Below are positions 17,627-25,874 of a stretch of 64,000 bases of DNA, one piece after another. The translations under genes and the position numbers were made by a program. The notes beneath the pieces were generated by a model, which was not told the DNA's origin, searched no databases, and was given only the letters and a program-made list of their open reading frames with translations. This DNA comes from Parapedobacter lycopersici (GTDB lineage: Bacteria; Bacteroidota; Bacteroidia; Sphingobacteriales; Sphingobacteriaceae), in contig NZ_JAMSLW010000006.1 in the NCBI RefSeq assembly GCF_024643285.1, forward strand, positions 248,001 to 312,000. Reading direction: 5' to 3'. Each line of letters begins with the position of its first letter. The first letter of the stretch is position 1.

Positions 17627-18031
17627 TCAGGATCTACCGTCTTCGATAGCGTAGGTGATTTCTGTTCTCCCATGTGGCACGGGATTGCCTTGCTCGTCAA
17701 CATTGACGAATACCATCCGGTCAATGGTCAGGATACTTTTCCGGGTAATTTTGTTGCGCACCTGACAGGTAAGGGTAATGGACGTACGCCCGAAATAGGT
17801 GGCTTTAATGCCCAGTTCGATAATATCACCCTGTTGCGCAGAACTGACGAAATTGATTTCGGAGATGAACTTGGTAACCACACGCGGATTGCCCAGTTGT
17901 ACAATCGCGTAAATGACTGCCTCCTCATCAATCCATCGGAGTAGTGTTCCCCCGAAAAGGCTTCCATTGGGGTTAAGGTCTTCTGGCTTCACCCATTTAC
18001 GGGTGTGGAAATTCATTGTTTTCGCATCCAT
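17627..18031 (-). CDS. Acyl-CoA thioesterase (hot-dog fold)
   Basis: 134 residues from the ATG at 18031; an in-frame ATG 102 nt further upstream would add a non-homologous, Arg/Asn-rich leader abutting lpd and is not used. The single hot-dog domain shows LNPNGSLFGGTLLRWIDEEAVIYA (the catalytic Asp/Gly helix), VTKFISEINFVSSAQQGDIIELGIKATYFGRTSITLTCQVRN and VFVNVDEQGNPVPHG, as in the YciA/BFIT-like acyl-CoA hydrolases, which release CoA from acyl-CoAs. Placed between two E3 genes on the same strand. Confidence 0.85.
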   Translation of the reverse strand: MDAKTMNFHTRKWVKPEDLNPNGSLFGGTLLRWIDEEAVIYAIVQLGNPRVVTKFISEINFVSSAQQGDIIELGIKATYFGRTSITLTCQVRNKITRKSILTIDRMVFVNVDEQGNPVPHGRTEITYAIEDGRS

Positions 18032-18133
18032 GTTTCGCTTACGCCTTGATGCACAGCCGTTGATTGGGACAGTTTGTGATGGGTTGTTTTTGTAAATGTT
18101 TCGGGCAGCCAATAGACTGCCCGGAAACAACAA

Positions 18134-19540
18134 TTACATATGGATTGCCCGGTTGGCCGTCGCCGCGAGGGCAGCCTCCCGAAGTGCTTCTGTGTAAGTA
18201 GGGTGTGCGTGGCAGATACGGGCAATATCTTCAGCGGAAGCCCGGTATTCCATGGCTACCACGGCTTCGGCAATCATGTCTGCGGCACGTGGGCCTATCA
18301 TGTGTACACCGAGTACTTCATCCGTCTGTTCATCGGCCAGTACCTTGACGAAGCCATCGGTATCCATACTGGCCTTTGCCCGGCCGCTGGCTTTGAACGG
18401 AAACGATCCGGTCTTGTATTTTTTGCCTTCCTGTTTGAGCTGTTCTTCGGTTTTTCCTACACTGGCTACTTCCGGCCAGGTGTAAACAACTCCCGGAATT
18501 AAATTGTAATCAATATGCGGTTTTTGGCCAGCAATTCGTTCGGCTACAAAAACACCCTCGTCTTCCGCTTTATGTGCAAGCATAGCCCCTTTGATCACAT
18601 CACCAATGGCATAAACCCCCTGTACAGGCGTTTCCAACCCTTCGTTTACCGGTATCTTCTTTCCCCTTTCCTCCAGGCTAATGCCAATATGCTCCAATCC
18701 CAGTCCCTCGGTATACGCCGTGCGTCCCACGGCTACAATGCAGTAGTCGCCTTCCAGTTTCAGTTCCCCCCCCTTGGGGTCTTCAGCCGTTACTGTCACT
18801 TTTTTACCTTTGGTAGTGGCTCCCGTTACCTTGTGACCCATGTAGAATTCCATGCCCAGTGATTTTTTGAGCACCCGTTGCAATTCCTTGCCTAAGCCAC
18901 CGTCCATGGTTGGAATAATGGATTTTTCATATTCCACTACAGATACTTTGGCGCCAAGGCGTGCATATACAGAGCCCAGCTCCAATCCGATAACGCCGCC
19001 CCCGATAATGATTAGGTGGCCGGGCACTTCGGTTAGCGCCAGGGCCTCGGTGGATGTGATAATCCTTTTTTTATCAACTGGGAGGAAAGGCAGGGCCGTA
19101 GGCTTGGACCCGGTGGCAATGATCACGTTCTTTCCGCTGATTTGGGTTACCTTACCATCTTCACCCGTAATTTTTACATTGTTTTTGTCTACAAATGATC
19201 CCATGCCAATAAAACTGTCAATCTTATTCTTTTTGAAAAGAAAGGCAATGCCGGACGTGTTTTGGGCGATCACGTCTTCTTTCCGGGCCATCATCTGTTT
19301 CATGTCAACCTTCAGGTTACTCAGGTTGATGCCATGCGTGCCAAAATGGGTGGCCGCATTGTGGTAATGTTCGGATGAATCCAGTAATGCCTTGGAAGGA
19401 ATACATCCAACATTCAGACAGGTTCCGCCAAATGTGCTGTATTTTTCAATGATGGCTGTTTTTAAGCCCAACTGGGCGCACCTGATGGCTGCTACATAGC
19501 CGCCCGGTCCACTTCCGATTACGATGACGTCGTATTGCAT
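18134..19540 (-). CDS. lpdA: Dihydrolipoyl dehydrogenase (second copy)
   Basis: 468 residues, same family as the gene at 15670-17058 but clearly a paralogue rather than a recent copy. GSGPGGYVAAIRCAQLG (FAD), GGTCLNVGCIPSKALLDSSE (redox Cys pair), HLIIIGGGVIGLELGSVYARLG (NAD), GVYAIGDVIKGAMLAHKAEDEG, and CHAHPTYTEALREAA near the C-terminus. The GGTCLNVGCIPSKALL form is the classical mitochondrial-like E3. It probably serves a different 2-oxoacid dehydrogenase than the first copy; which complex each serves cannot be told here. Confidence 0.95.
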   Translation of the reverse strand: MQYDVIVIGSGPGGYVAAIRCAQLGLKTAIIEKYSTFGGTCLNVGCIPSKALLDSSEHYHNAATHFGTHGINLSNLKVDMKQMMARKEDVIAQNTSGIAFLFKKNKIDSFIGMGSFVDKNNVKITGEDGKVTQISGKNVIIATGSKPTALPFLPVDKKRIITSTEALALTEVPGHLIIIGGGVIGLELGSVYARLGAKVSVVEYEKSIIPTMDGGLGKELQRVLKKSLGMEFYMGHKVTGATTKGKKVTVTAEDPKGGELKLEGDYCIVAVGRTAYTEGLGLEHIGISLEERGKKIPVNEGLETPVQGVYAIGDVIKGAMLAHKAEDEGVFVAERIAGQKPHIDYNLIPGVVYTWPEVASVGKTEEQLKQEGKKYKTGSFPFKASGRAKASMDTDGFVKVLADEQTDEVLGVHMIGPRAADMIAEAVVAMEYRASAEDIARICHAHPTYTEALREAALAATANRAIHM

Positions 19541-19608
19541 GAGATTTATAAAGTTGTTTTAATGTGCCAAATGTAAACATAATTACCATTCGACAGAAGT
19601 TTGGCCAT

Positions 19609-19636
19609 AAAAAAAGACAGCCAATTGACTGTCTTT
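19609..19636 (-). terminator. Terminator after the azurin-like gene
   Basis: On the minus strand, stem AAAGACAG / CTGTCTTT (19636-19629 with 19620-19613) with an 8-nt loop, followed by a run of seven T. It lies 24 nt after the stop of the azurin-like gene. Confidence 0.85.
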
Positions 19637-19659
19637 GTAGTATCGTGGGAAAGCCGGAA

Positions 19660-20199
19660 TTACTCGGCTACAATTTTACCCTGCATGATGCCATAGTGGC
19701 CAGGGAAGCTGCAGATAAACGGAAATACGCCGTTGCTTTCCAGTGTAAATTCAATGGCATCGGTTTCACCCGGACCCAACAATTTCGTGTGGGCTACAAT
19801 GGAAGAAGCAAACGTAAGGGGAATGTATTCCGCATCAGCTGCTTTAATAGCCTCGCCGGCAAAAGCCGGTAGGTCCGTGCCCGGCTGGAGCACAACGACG
19901 TTATGTCCCATTGATTCCTTAGGAAGCTTACCAACGTTTTTAAATGTAAGTTTTACAGGCTCTCCTGCCTTTACCTTAAATAATGTTTTATCAAACCGCA
20001 TCAGGTCGCTTCCCTCCAGTACAATTTCGTTGCTCAACGCCACAGTATCCAACCCCGGAATATCAACAGCAGGGGCCTGTGTGGTGGGAGCGGCAGTTTC
20101 AGTAGAATCTGTAGCAGTTTGTTCGTTTGTCTGATTACCTCCGCAAGCGGCGATGAATAATGCACCTGCCAGTGCAGGGATGATAAATAACTTTTTCAT
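19660..20199 (-). CDS. Azurin-like cupredoxin lipoprotein
   Basis: 179 residues. Lipobox IAAC ends at Cys19, followed by a Thr/Gln/Glu-rich linker to about residue 45, then an azurin domain. Copper ligands are visible: His in ESMGHNVVVLQPG and Cys, His, Met in FICSFPGHYGIMQG (Cys-x4-His-x3-Met), as in type-1 blue copper proteins. It would carry electrons between membrane-side redox partners in the periplasm; the partner is unknown. It is transcribed from a strong consensus promoter and has a perfect palindrome in its leader. Confidence 0.93.
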   Translation of the reverse strand: MKKLFIIPALAGALFIAACGGNQTNEQTATDSTETAAPTTQAPAVDIPGLDTVALSNEIVLEGSDLMRFDKTLFKVKAGEPVKLTFKNVGKLPKESMGHNVVVLQPGTDLPAFAGEAIKAADAEYIPLTFASSIVAHTKLLGPGETDAIEFTLESNGVFPFICSFPGHYGIMQGKIVAE

Positions 20200-20248
20200 T
20201 TAAGTAAGGGTGTTAAATTTTAATGTGCACAGCGGATATCCCTTGGCT

Positions 20249-20260
20249 GGGACATGTCCC
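20249..20260 (-). promoter_or_regulatory. 12-bp palindrome in the azurin-gene leader
   Basis: GGGACATGTCCC is a perfect palindrome between the promoter (20326-20295) and the start codon (20199), 49 bp upstream of the start. It could be an operator just downstream of the transcription start. Confidence 0.45.
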
Positions 20261-20294
20261 GTGTATATTATAACTATTAATTTTGATTCCAGTC

Positions 20295-20326
20295 CAAAGG
20301 TAGCGGTATTTCCAAGTATTTCCAAA
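20295..20326 (-). promoter_or_regulatory. Promoter of the azurin-like gene
   Basis: Perfect consensus on the minus strand: TTTG (20326-20323), 20-bp spacer, TACCTTTG (20302-20295). The spacer carries a direct repeat of GGAAATAC with 10-bp spacing. Predicted leader is about 90 nt. Confidence 0.75.
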
Positions 20327-20411
20327 AGCAAAGCAAAATATCGTCGCATATGGAACGGGAAAATGCAGCCCGTTATTACGTAACGGTAATCGCACCGGAA
20401 AATGCAATATA

Positions 20412-21572
20412 TTATAGAATGGGATGCCTTTCAAAAGGGATCGTCCGGTCGAACAGGTACCGGTAAGTGTGATGGGTTTTGTAAATCCGGCCACCAACAT
20501 AACGGGCTACATTCATCATTTTCGGATTAAAATCCCCGATCCAGTTCATCTGAAGGTCCTCGTAATTCAATTCCCGCTTCATCAGGCGTGCCGCATGCAG
20601 TACCATGGCCGCTTCAACGCCTTTTTTCTGGTGTTCCGGTGTTACGCCGAATACGATTCCAAACATGGTTCTGCAGCGCCGCCGCCATCGGTTCCAGAGG
20701 AAAAGCACCTTGCCCCACAGTGTAAGCTTTCCGTCCATGAATTTTACAATCAGCTGGTTCACGTCGGGTATGTTTACCCAGAACGCGACCGGTTTGTCTT
20801 TGTAGTAGGCAAACCAGATGATCTTGGTGTCGAGAATGGGTTTCAGGCTATTCATTAGCTTTTGCGCCCCTTTTTCACTCATTGGATTCACGCCCACGTG
20901 CCTGCCCCAGGCTTCATTATATACCGTGCGGAAATCAGACGCAGCTTTGTCCAGCTGATGACGCCTGATGTGATCGTATGTATAGCCTGGGTCATCGAGG
21001 GTATGTGCGGCTTTTTCGAGGATTTTACTCGATATATCGGTCGCCATCTCTCTTCGATAGGTGAATTGCTTGAAGTAAACCTGAAAACCATAATTTTCGA
21101 AAAGCGCTTGATAATATGGCGGATTGTAGTTACAGCAATAACAAGGCGGGTGATATCCGTCCACAAGCAAGCCCCACCAACGCTCCCGGTTTCCGAAATT
21201 AATCGGACCGTCCATGGCTTCCATTCCCTGCTCGGTTAGCCAGGTCCTGGCTGTGTCAAACAGCATATTCGCGGCTGTCTGATCGTTGATGCATTCAAAA
21301 AAGCCACACCCGCCCGTACGTTGGGTGTTGTTGCTGGCTGTCTTTTCATCGTAAAACGCCGCGATACGGCCGATTGGTTTTTCAGTATCATCGAGTAACA
21401 GCCAACGGGAACATTTGCCCTGATGGAAAAGCGGGTTCTTTGACGGTTCGAATACGCCCTGCACATCGCTGTCAAACGGCCGGATGTAGTTCGGGTCGCT
21501 GCGATACAGCGGTAGCGGCATGGTTAAAAATAAACGTTCGGTTTTTTTATCTGCTACAGAAATAATGCGCAT
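20412..21572 (-). CDS. GNAT-like N-acetyltransferase family protein
   Basis: 386 residues from the ATG at 21572 (an earlier in-frame start at 21686 adds a Cys-rich segment unlike the family). Sequence opens MRIISVADKKTERLFLTMPLPLYRSDPNYIRPFDSDVQGVFEP. The N-terminal half has FHQGKCSRWLLLDDTEKPIGRIAAFYD (acetyltransferase-like beta strand with basic residues) and GFFECINDQTAANMLFDTARTWLTEQGMEAMDGPINFGNRERWWGLLVDGY; the C-terminal half has VFGVTPEHQKKGVEAAMVLHAARLM, a typical GNAT acetyl-CoA-binding motif (V-x-P-x-x-Q-x-x-G-x). The substrate is unknown. It is divergent from the GIN gene. Confidence 0.75.
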   Translation of the reverse strand: MRIISVADKKTERLFLTMPLPLYRSDPNYIRPFDSDVQGVFEPSKNPLFHQGKCSRWLLLDDTEKPIGRIAAFYDEKTASNNTQRTGGCGFFECINDQTAANMLFDTARTWLTEQGMEAMDGPINFGNRERWWGLLVDGYHPPCYCCNYNPPYYQALFENYGFQVYFKQFTYRREMATDISSKILEKAAHTLDDPGYTYDHIRRHQLDKAASDFRTVYNEAWGRHVGVNPMSEKGAQKLMNSLKPILDTKIIWFAYYKDKPVAFWVNIPDVNQLIVKFMDGKLTLWGKVLFLWNRWRRRCRTMFGIVFGVTPEHQKKGVEAAMVLHAARLMKRELNYEDLQMNWIGDFNPKMMNVARYVGGRIYKTHHTYRYLFDRTIPFERHPIL

Positions 21573-21703
21573 AGGTAAATATGGACATGTTCGCGAATTG
21601 GCTAAAATTAGCGCTTTGTGTCCGGTTTTGAAAATTAACATTGAAATTCCATGCAACATACCGGAAAGCCGAACGTCTTTTGACAAACATTAAACATTAA
21701 GCA

Positions 21704-22411
21704 ATGAGAAAATCAGTAGTTAGCTGGCTAAGCCTATTCAGCGTGCTGTGCTGTACGGCATCCGTGGCTGTTGCGGGAGTACGGGCAGATGAAACCCGAC
21801 CCGTAAGTGGATTCCATGGGGTATCCAACAGCGGAAGCATTAAAGTAGAAGTAACCCTTGGTAACACGGAATCCGTCCGGTTGACCGGGGATGACGACCT
21901 CATCGACGAAATTGAGACCGTAGTGGAAAATGGTATTTTAAAGATCCGCTACAAAAATCAAAGGCGAACGGAGGGGCGGCAGTGGGGTACGGTAACGGCG
22001 TATGTCGCCGCACGCCGGCTTGATGCACTTTTCCAATCGGGTTCAGGAAGTATCATCGTTTCGGGCCGTATTTCGGGAGATGAGTTGAACGGGGCGTTGA
22101 GCGGTTCCGGATCATTGACTTTCGATGCCGATGTGGCCGAGTGCAATGCGTCTATCAGCGGTTCAGGACGAATTACAGTCAACGGAAAGGCAGAAAGGAC
22201 CAACGTTACACTCAGCGGTTCCGGACGTTTTTCCGGCGAAAAATTGAAAAGCGGGTCTGCCAGCCTCCAGCTTTCCGGTTCCGGAAACATTTTCATTTAT
22301 GCTGAGAATCAGTTGAATGCATCAATCAGTGGGTCGGGTAATGTACATTACAGCGGTAATGCCCAAACGAATGTCCGGACATCCGGATCGGGTCGGCTCC
22401 GTAAAATGTAA
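21704..22411 (+). CDS. GIN (DUF2807) domain secreted protein
   Basis: 235 residues. A signal peptide (residues 1-24, VSWLSLFSVLCCTASVAVAG) precedes a domain of repeated Gly-Ser-Gly beta turns: FHGVSNSGSIKVEV, LFQSGSGSIIVSG, GALSGSGSLTFD, ASISGSGRITVNG, VTLSGSGRFSG, LQLSGSGNIFIY, ASISGSGNVHYSG. This is the putative auto-transporter adhesin 'head GIN' domain, expected to fold as a right-handed beta-helix-like solenoid outside the cytoplasm. Function unproven. Spacing of the GSG repeats is about 20 residues. Confidence 0.88.
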   Translation: MRKSVVSWLSLFSVLCCTASVAVAGVRADETRPVSGFHGVSNSGSIKVEVTLGNTESVRLTGDDDLIDEIETVVENGILKIRYKNQRRTEGRQWGTVTAYVAARRLDALFQSGSGSIIVSGRISGDELNGALSGSGSLTFDADVAECNASISGSGRITVNGKAERTNVTLSGSGRFSGEKLKSGSASLQLSGSGNIFIYAENQLNASISGSGNVHYSGNAQTNVRTSGSGRLRKM

Positions 22412-22585
22412 GAGAGAAGCCGGCTGATGCCATCGTTGAGTATATTAGGATCCATAGCGGAGTCCAATAGCCTGGTTACGTGCAATTGGCGAAAAGTGAT
22501 GTGCGGGAAGGAAAATAATTGTATCTTTAGCACATCACAGACGAATTTTAGCACATCGTAAACGAACCGGTAAATTGATAACCTT

Positions 22586-23578
22586 ATGGATCCTAATTTC
22601 ACTCCTATTTTAATGATCGTGGGTGCCATTGTGGCATTTTTTGTTTTGCTCTATTTGCTACCCGTGAACCTGTGGTTTACCGCGCAGCTGTCCGGCGTGC
22701 GGGTAAACCTGCTCAATTTGCTGCTTATGCGGCTCCGAAAGGTGTCCCCGGCGCTGGTAACCAACGCCATGATCACATCCACCAAGGCAGGCCTGAATAT
22801 CACATCCAATGAGATTGAGACCCATTTCTTGGCAGGAGGCAATGTCAACAATGTCATCAAGGCATTAATCTCCGCTGACAAGGCCAATATTCCGCTTGAT
22901 TTTAAGCTTGCTACGGCAATTGACCTTGCAGGGCGGGACGTGTTTGATGCTGTTCAACTTTCGGTAAATCCCCGTGTGATCAATACGCCGCCGGTGGCAG
23001 CCGTTGCCAAAGACGGTATCCAGTTGATCGCCAAGGCCCGGGTGACGGTGCGGGCCAACATCAATCAGTTGGTAGGTGGCGCCGGTGAAGAAACCATCCT
23101 TGCCCGTGTGGGAGAGGGGATCGTGACCACCATCGGCTCTGCCAAAGATCATAAAGAGGTGCTGGAAAACCCCGATAAGATTTCCAAGACAGTACTTTCC
23201 AAGGGGCTGGACAGCGGCACGGCTTTCGAAATCCTTTCGATTGATATTGCTGATATCGATATCGGCGAAAACGTGGGCGCAAAACTACAGGGAGACCAAG
23301 CTGAGGCAGACCTTAAGGTAGCCAATGCCCGTGCAGAAGAAAGACGGGCGATGGCCGTTGCCTCCGAGCAGGAAATGCGCGCGAAAGCACAGGAAGCCCG
23401 TGCAAAAGTGATCGAAGCTGAAGCACAGGTGCCGATGGCGATGGCCGAAGCTTTCCGGAACGGCAACCTGGGTATCATGGACTACTATAAAATGCAGAAT
23501 ATACAGGCAGATACGGAAATGCGCGGTTCCATTGCCAAGCCTGGTAATGCGGAAAGGGGAGGTAGGAAAAATGAGTAA
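22586..23578 (+). CDS. floA: Flotillin-like protein FloA (UPF0365)
   Basis: 330 residues. One N-terminal membrane segment ([24 protein letters not shown], 7-30) is followed by an SPFH-type domain: [72 protein letters not shown], then an Ala/Glu-rich coiled coil ([41 protein letters not shown]). FloA organises membrane microdomains and affects signalling and protease activity. In many bacteria an NfeD-like gene precedes it; here it is not adjacent. Its promoter is unclear (a TATCTTTA sequence lies 63 bp upstream). Confidence 0.93.
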   Translation: MDPNFTPILMIVGAIVAFFVLLYLLPVNLWFTAQLSGVRVNLLNLLLMRLRKVSPALVTNAMITSTKAGLNITSNEIETHFLAGGNVNNVIKALISADKANIPLDFKLATAIDLAGRDVFDAVQLSVNPRVINTPPVAAVAKDGIQLIAKARVTVRANINQLVGGAGEETILARVGEGIVTTIGSAKDHKEVLENPDKISKTVLSKGLDSGTAFEILSIDIADIDIGENVGAKLQGDQAEADLKVANARAEERRAMAVASEQEMRAKAQEARAKVIEAEAQVPMAMAEAFRNGNLGIMDYYKMQNIQADTEMRGSIAKPGNAERGGRKNE

Positions 23579-23620
23579 CAGGGGCTTATTGCCAAACGCA
23601 ACCGGAAAGGAATAAAAAAA

Positions 23621-23650
23621 CAAAACCCCGATGATGGGCACCGGGGTTTG
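23621..23650 (+). terminator. Hairpin after floA
   Basis: AAACCCCG (23623-23630) pairs with CGGGGTTT (23642-23649), 11-nt loop; preceded by an A-rich run and followed by TGTTAC. It ends the floA transcript, or works on the opposite strand too. Confidence 0.6.
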
Positions 23651-24026
23651 TTACTAACCAATTATAAACCTAAATTATGAAAAGACAAATTTTAAATTCC
23701 CGTCATCCGGGTTAATTTCATAGTGCAAAAATAACACTATTTTTTATTTTTTCAATAACACTTTTGTTAAATGAATGTCAAAAGAACGTTTATTGAATCT
23801 GCCTGTATTCATACCTACAAGCATTTGGTTATGTATTAACAAACGCCGTGCCAAAAATCAATAATACCTTTACATAGTGTTATTTTTACACTATTGAATA
23901 TTTAGCTTGGTGTCTTTCAGTCACTAAACAGCTGAATCACCAAAAAATTAATGCAACAAAAATGCTAAATCAGGGTTTTATTTTTAAGTTTGAGGGCACA
24001 AAATTAAATCTGGGAACAACTATACA
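23651..24026. other. AT-rich 376-bp gap with two cross-complementary hairpins
   Basis: No gene that I trust. A 12-codon open frame (ATG at 23678, peptide MKRQILNSRHPG) follows the sequence ATAAACCTAAATT. Two local hairpins occur: ATAGTG-9 nt-CACTAT (23720-23740) and ATAGTGT-7 nt-ACACTAT (23874-23894). Their arms are also complementary to each other over 14 bp (23727-23740 with 23874-23887). Function unknown; see findings. Confidence 0.55.
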
Positions 24027-24548
24027 ATGACCTTATTTGATCAATTGAAGCGGGTAAAAGCCTTTGTTTTTGATGTAGATGGCGTACTTTCAGACGGAAG
24101 CGTCCTGGTTACCGAGCAGGGAGAACAACTGCGGACATTCCATACCAGAGATGGCTATGCGATTCAGCTGGCAGTCAAAAGGGGTTATCCAATAGCGGTA
24201 ATTACCGGCGGTAGGTCACTGGGGGTACAGAAAAGGATGGAAGGGCTGGGTATAACGGACGTTTACCTGGATGTACATGACAAAAGTGCGGTATTGCGCG
24301 ACTGGTTGTCCGGAAATCAGCTCACATTGGCTGACATTCTGTACATGGGAGATGACATTCCTGACCTGGAAAATATGAAAGTGACCGGTTTTCCGGCATG
24401 CCCTGCGGATGCAGCCGAGGAAATCAAAGCCATATCGGTGTACATATCGCCGAAAAAGGGTGGGGCCGGCGCTGCGCGTGATGTTATTGAGAAAGTAATG
24501 AAATTACACGGAACCTGGAATGAAGATTCCACAGTGACCAGCCGCTAG
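24027..24548 (+). CDS. kdsC: KdsC-like HAD phosphatase (KDO 8-phosphate phosphatase)
   Basis: 173 residues, the short HAD type without a cap domain. Motif I AFVFDVDGVLSDGS has Asp16 and Asp18 as nucleophile and acid. Motif II PIAVITGGRSLGVQKRMEGLG holds the Thr. Then LDVHDKSAVLRDWL carries Lys, and MGDDIPDLENM gives motif IV. It matches 3-deoxy-D-manno-octulosonate 8-phosphate phosphatase, which makes free KDO for lipid A core. It starts a same-strand run that includes lpxB, in keeping with LPS synthesis. The related nucleotide-sugar phosphatases of the same subfamily are an alternative. Confidence 0.85.
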   Translation: MTLFDQLKRVKAFVFDVDGVLSDGSVLVTEQGEQLRTFHTRDGYAIQLAVKRGYPIAVITGGRSLGVQKRMEGLGITDVYLDVHDKSAVLRDWLSGNQLTLADILYMGDDIPDLENMKVTGFPACPADAAEEIKAISVYISPKKGGAGAARDVIEKVMKLHGTWNEDSTVTSR

Positions 24549-24550
24549 CT

Positions 24551-25174
24551 ATGATGATATCAACTGAACAATCCCAAATCCCTTATTTAAACCATAAAAT
24601 TATCCTGGCTTCAAAGTCGCCAAGAAGGATGGAATTGCTGAAGCAGCTGGGTATTTCGTTTGAAGTGGCTACCTATGAAGTAGACGAATCCTTTCCGGCC
24701 AACCTCCATGCGGTAGCCGCTGCCCGATTCATCGCTGAAAAAAAGGCCCGTGCTTTTACCGGGACGATCGAAGCTGACCAGCTGTTGGTGGCGGCAGATA
24801 CCATCGTGGTACTCGATGGTTTTATCATCGGCAAACCAACAGATGAAGCACAGGCAACCGAACTATTGGAACGGCTATCCGGTACATCGCATGAAGTAAT
24901 CACGGCTGTTGCCATCCGTCAACCCAATGATGCCATCTACCTGTTCCAGGAAATAACCGAAGTCCGATTCAGGGAGCTAACTGCCAGTGAGATCGCTTAC
25001 TACCTCCGTCATTACCAGCCCTATGACAAGGCGGGCTCCTATGGCATACAGGAATGGATCGGCCTGGCGGCGATTGAGTGGATTAGGGGCCCGTATACCA
25101 ATGTGGTTGGCCTGCCTACAGCTGCTTTATGTACGGCGCTGCAGTATTTGACAACACGTTCGAGAGGCAACTAA
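24551..25174 (+). CDS. maf: Maf-family nucleotide pyrophosphatase
   Basis: 207 residues. The Maf signature is clear: KIILASKSPRRMELLKQLGISFEVATYEVDES, then QLLVAADTIVVLDGFIIGKPTDEAQATELLERLSGTSHEVITAVAI, and YLRHYQPYDKAGSYGIQEWIG, ending with VVGLPTAALCTAL. The family hydrolyses non-canonical or canonical nucleoside triphosphates (dTTP, UTP, CTP, modified bases) and is tied to cell-division control or pool cleaning. Starts 2 nt after kdsC, so co-translated. The DTIVVLDGFIIGKP segment supports dTTP/UTP pyrophosphatase; substrate is inferred. Confidence 0.93.
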   Translation: MMISTEQSQIPYLNHKIILASKSPRRMELLKQLGISFEVATYEVDESFPANLHAVAAARFIAEKKARAFTGTIEADQLLVAADTIVVLDGFIIGKPTDEAQATELLERLSGTSHEVITAVAIRQPNDAIYLFQEITEVRFRELTASEIAYYLRHYQPYDKAGSYGIQEWIGLAAIEWIRGPYTNVVGLPTAALCTALQYLTTRSRGN

Positions 25175-25187
25175 GGGGGATTACAGC

Positions 25188-25218
25188 TTGTTTCGGCGGT
25201 AATTATGCAGTACATTTG
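25188..25218 (+). promoter_or_regulatory. Promoter of the S4-domain gene
   Basis: A TTG (25188-25190) is followed after 20 bp by a perfect TACATTTG (25211-25218), only 4 nt before the ATG at 25223. This rules out the earlier in-frame ATG at 25205, which would place the -7 box inside the coding region. Confidence 0.6.
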
Positions 25219-25222
25219 CGTA

Positions 25223-25429
25223 ATGGCAGAATATAAGATCAGCGGTGAATACATCCAGTTAATTCAGCTGCTTAAGGTGCTTAGCTGGGTTGAGAACGGC
25301 GGGCAGGCGCAGGCTGCGGTAACAGCAGGCCTGGTTACCTGTAACGGGCAGGTCGACTATCGCAAGCGGCTTAAGGTACGGCCAGGGGACGTCGTTGAAT
25401 TTGAGGGAAAACAAGTGCGTTTAACGTAA
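25223..25429 (+). CDS. S4-domain RNA-binding protein (YaaA/RqcP-like)
   Basis: 68 residues from the ATG at 25223. It is a single S4 domain: IQLIQLLKVLSWVENGGQAQAAVTAGLVTCNGQVDYRKRLKVRPGDVVEFEGKQVRLT. The pattern, with NGGQA, V-x-VNG-like Q-V-x-x-R-K and GD-x-VEF, fits the small S4 proteins (YaaA, RqcP/YlmH types) that bind structured RNA, in some cases 50S ribosome-bound tRNA. Function here is inferred. Likely the first gene of a transcript from the promoter just upstream. Confidence 0.8.
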   Translation: MAEYKISGEYIQLIQLLKVLSWVENGGQAQAAVTAGLVTCNGQVDYRKRLKVRPGDVVEFEGKQVRLT

Positions 25430-25435
25430 TTGACC

Positions 25436-25864
25436 ATGAATAGGTATTTCAGTTTACTTTTTGCCGGGATATTGCTGGCGGCATGCGGGCAGGATAAACC
25501 GAAATCGGACTCATATGTCCTTTCGGTGGCTGTTGAAGCTTATGACGGGAATAATAAGAAAGGTGCGGTGGTGGAGCGGTTTGAAACAGATACTGTGGCC
25601 GCATCTTCCGCGTTGGCGGCTTATTCCAAGGGCATACAGAAATATGCTGCGGTGTTAATGCATATCCAGCAATTCCCTGATTCAATACAGGGTACGGGCG
25701 GACTGGCGGTTTATGACAGCAAAGGCCAGGATGTCGTTTCTACCATCCCACAAACCCAGCGCGACAGTGTCATCATGAATTTTATCCAGTTCGCAAGAAG
25801 GTCAACCATTCCCTATTACGATCGGGTAAAAGACTTCGAGCTGAAATTAATGACTGCAAGATAA
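25436..25864 (+). CDS. Small lipoprotein of unknown function
   Basis: 142 residues from the ATG at 25436 (a TTG 6 nt earlier is possible). Signal with lipobox LAAC (Cys18) then GQDKPKSDSYVLSVAVEAYDGNNKKGAVVERFETDTVAASSALAAYSKGIQKYAAVL. No recognised domain. It lies 6 nt after the S4 gene and 10 nt before aroB, so it is probably co-transcribed. Predicted to be membrane-anchored in the periplasm or outer membrane. Confidence 0.7.
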   Translation: MNRYFSLLFAGILLAACGQDKPKSDSYVLSVAVEAYDGNNKKGAVVERFETDTVAASSALAAYSKGIQKYAAVLMHIQQFPDSIQGTGGLAVYDSKGQDVVSTIPQTQRDSVIMNFIQFARRSTIPYYDRVKDFELKLMTAR

Positions 25865-25874
25865 GAACACAGCT

